From NCBI GenBank assembly GCA_016722075.1, contig JADKGW010000001.1, positions 1,054,001 to 1,118,000 of the forward strand: 64,000 nt of DNA, written 5' to 3'. Position 1 is the stretch's first letter; the number at the start of each line of letters is the position of its first letter. Shown in pieces: positions 63,261 to 64,000 of the stretch. The notes below the pieces were generated by a model. That model worked only from the letters and a program-made list of their open reading frames with translations. It made no database searches and had not been told where the DNA came from. The translations under genes were made by a program, and so were the position numbers. Origin of the DNA: Candidatus Kouleothrix ribensis. Its GTDB lineage: Bacteria; Chloroflexota; Chloroflexia; Chloroflexales; Roseiflexaceae.

Positions 63261-63624
63261 GGTTGCGCCTCCGCCACGCTGGCTCGCGCCGATAGCCGGC
63301 ATGACCGCCGGGTTCACGACCATGGTGGCGAATGCTGCCGGGCCGGTGATGATTCTGTATCTTCTGGCTATGCGCCTGCCGAAGCTTGTGTTCGTGGGTA
63401 CGGCGGCGTGGTACTTCATGGCGCTCAACCTCTTCAAGCTGCCGTTCAGCGCCTCGCTCGGGCTGATCAACCCGGCCTCGCTCGGCGTCGACTTGTGGCT
63501 CGGGCCGTTTGCGGTTCTCGGCGCGCTGGCCGGCCGGCCGGTGGTTGCCAGGCTGAACCAGCGCGTGTTCGAGCAGGTGGCGCTGGCGCTGACCTTCGGC
63601 GCCGCGCTTGTGATGCTGCGTTAG
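62881..63624 (+). CDS. TauE/SafE (TSUP) family membrane transporter, complete
   Basis: The 247-residue protein has eight hydrophobic segments in two related halves, each beginning with a Gly-rich motif (GALGAFLVGLSKTGIPG; GMTAGFTTMVANAAGPVMIL), the usual TSUP layout. TSUP proteins carry sulfite, sulfonates or related anions across the membrane; the substrate here is unknown. Its 5' half is duplicated at 43153. Since the left copy keeps the likely native neighbour, recombination between the copies would remove the island and leave one intact gene. Confidence 0.9.
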   Translation: MQLELWQWALGALGAFLVGLSKTGIPGLGVLTVAIFALVFPARESVGLVLVILICGDIVAITAYRHDASWPHLWRLFPWAAAGVVVGYFALGRIDATHMRRLIGAILIGLVLFQYLRVLRPTRLDAGVAPPPRWLAPIAGMTAGFTTMVANAAGPVMILYLLAMRLPKLVFVGTAAWYFMALNLFKLPFSASLGLINPASLGVDLWLGPFAVLGALAGRPVVARLNQRVFEQVALALTFGAALVMLR

Positions 63625-63737
63625 CGCGCCGGCCGCGCGGCCCTGGCATGGGCTTGGGGCGACGCACAGGCCCCCGGAAGCGCAAAGGCATGCGCGGCAA
63701 CGTTCGAACACGCCTGATAACGGTTCGCTCACAGATG

Positions 63738-63757
63738 GCCCGGCGCTACCGCCGGGC
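63738..63757 (+). terminator. Terminator after the transporter gene
   Basis: GCCCGGCG and CGCCGGGC form an 8-bp stem with a CTAC loop, followed by TATTTCG. Confidence 0.6.
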
Positions 63758-63813
63758 TATTTCGCGCCGGCGCAAAAGCCGGTATAGTGAGCGTAAACGA
63801 TAGGAGTACTCCA

Positions 63814-64000
63814 ATGCACAACACCCGTTTTCGCGCCGGCCCGGCGTGCCACCGGGCAACGCTGCTCCTGATTGTGCTTATGGCGATCTGGCTGGCGCCT
63901 GCCGCACGCGCGGCCGCGCCTACGGCGGTGGTGGGCAGCGGCACGCCGGCCAGCTGTACCGAGGCGGAACTGGCGGCGGCGCTGGCGCTCGGCGGCACAA
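63814..64000 (+). CDS. Start of a secreted protein, cut by the window edge
   Basis: The ATG follows TAGGAGTACTCCA. The first 62 residues hold a basic start, a hydrophobic stretch (ATLLLIVLMAIWLAPAARA, a signal peptide with AxA cleavage) and GTPASCTEAELAAALALGG, a motif seen at the start of right-handed beta-helix (polymorphic outer-surface) proteins in Chloroflexota. The remainder is outside the window, so the assignment is tentative. Confidence 0.7.
   Translation, partial: MHNTRFRAGPACHRATLLLIVLMAIWLAPAARAAAPTAVVGSGTPASCTEAELAAALALGGT

Overview
The window is high-GC bacterial DNA, most likely from a filamentous member of the Chloroflexota (Roseiflexus/Kouleothrix-like class Chloroflexia). 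This rests on gene content and style (WYL and ROK regulators, STAS proteins, a chromosomal GatB, word-like tandem repeats between genes), not on a phylogenetic marker. No rRNA or tRNA gene was recognised.

1-4.2 kb: the trailer end of a CRISPR array (22 complete 37-nt repeats plus one cut by the window edge, no cas genes in view), abutted by the last codons of an IS5-like transposase. Then come a small Cys-containing protein gene, a secreted WD40 protein gene and, 2.2 kb beyond the array, one perfect orphan copy of the CRISPR repeat. 4.3-5.9 kb: a TPR/STAS protein.

6.2-21.5 kb: an apparently complete dextran/isomaltooligosaccharide utilisation locus. A secreted 1565-residue GH66-CBM35-GH66-CBM35-GH15 enzyme is divergent from a ROK regulator, a lipoprotein sugar-binding protein, two ABC permeases, a cytoplasmic GH15 enzyme, a lipoprotein GH66 enzyme and a cytoplasmic GH66 enzyme. 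Both divergent promoters carry TTCAC-containing operator candidates. No ABC ATPase is encoded locally, so a shared one is probably used.

21.5-43.1 kb: ordinary chromosome. It holds a membrane PAS-STAS protein, an unknown protein, an M36/P-domain/HhH metallopeptidase, a small zinc-motif protein, a GNAT acetyltransferase, TsaC/Sua5, a membrane protein, a WYL regulator, a class III aminotransferase, an intact IS66-family element with an exact 8-bp target duplication, a phage-type RecA-like ATPase, a LarA/DUF2088 protein, a phosphodiester-glycosidase-like lipoprotein, an ABC-2 exporter whose two genes are separated by a large repeat array, GatB and an ornithine-cyclodeaminase-like protein. Three further tandem-repeat tracts lie between genes.

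43.1-63.3 kb: a 19.3-kb lower-GC island bounded by a 405-bp, about 99% identical direct repeat (the 5' part of a TauE/SafE transporter gene: truncated on the left, complete on the right). It resembles helicase-methylase-ATPase (Hma-type) anti-phage cassettes: a WYL regulator with two matching palindromes upstream, an SNF2 helicase with DUF3883, two different DUF1156 DNA methylases and a HEPN-DUF499 ATPase. Unusual extra parts are a protein with two RNA-polymerase alpha-CTD-like repeats (interrupted by an IS701-like element), a DUF4139 protein with a histidine-kinase HisKA domain inserted in it, and a divergent sigma-like/membrane protein pair. This island is the best candidate for an undescribed variant system. 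63.3-64 kb: the end of the TauE/SafE gene and the start of a secreted protein cut by the window edge.
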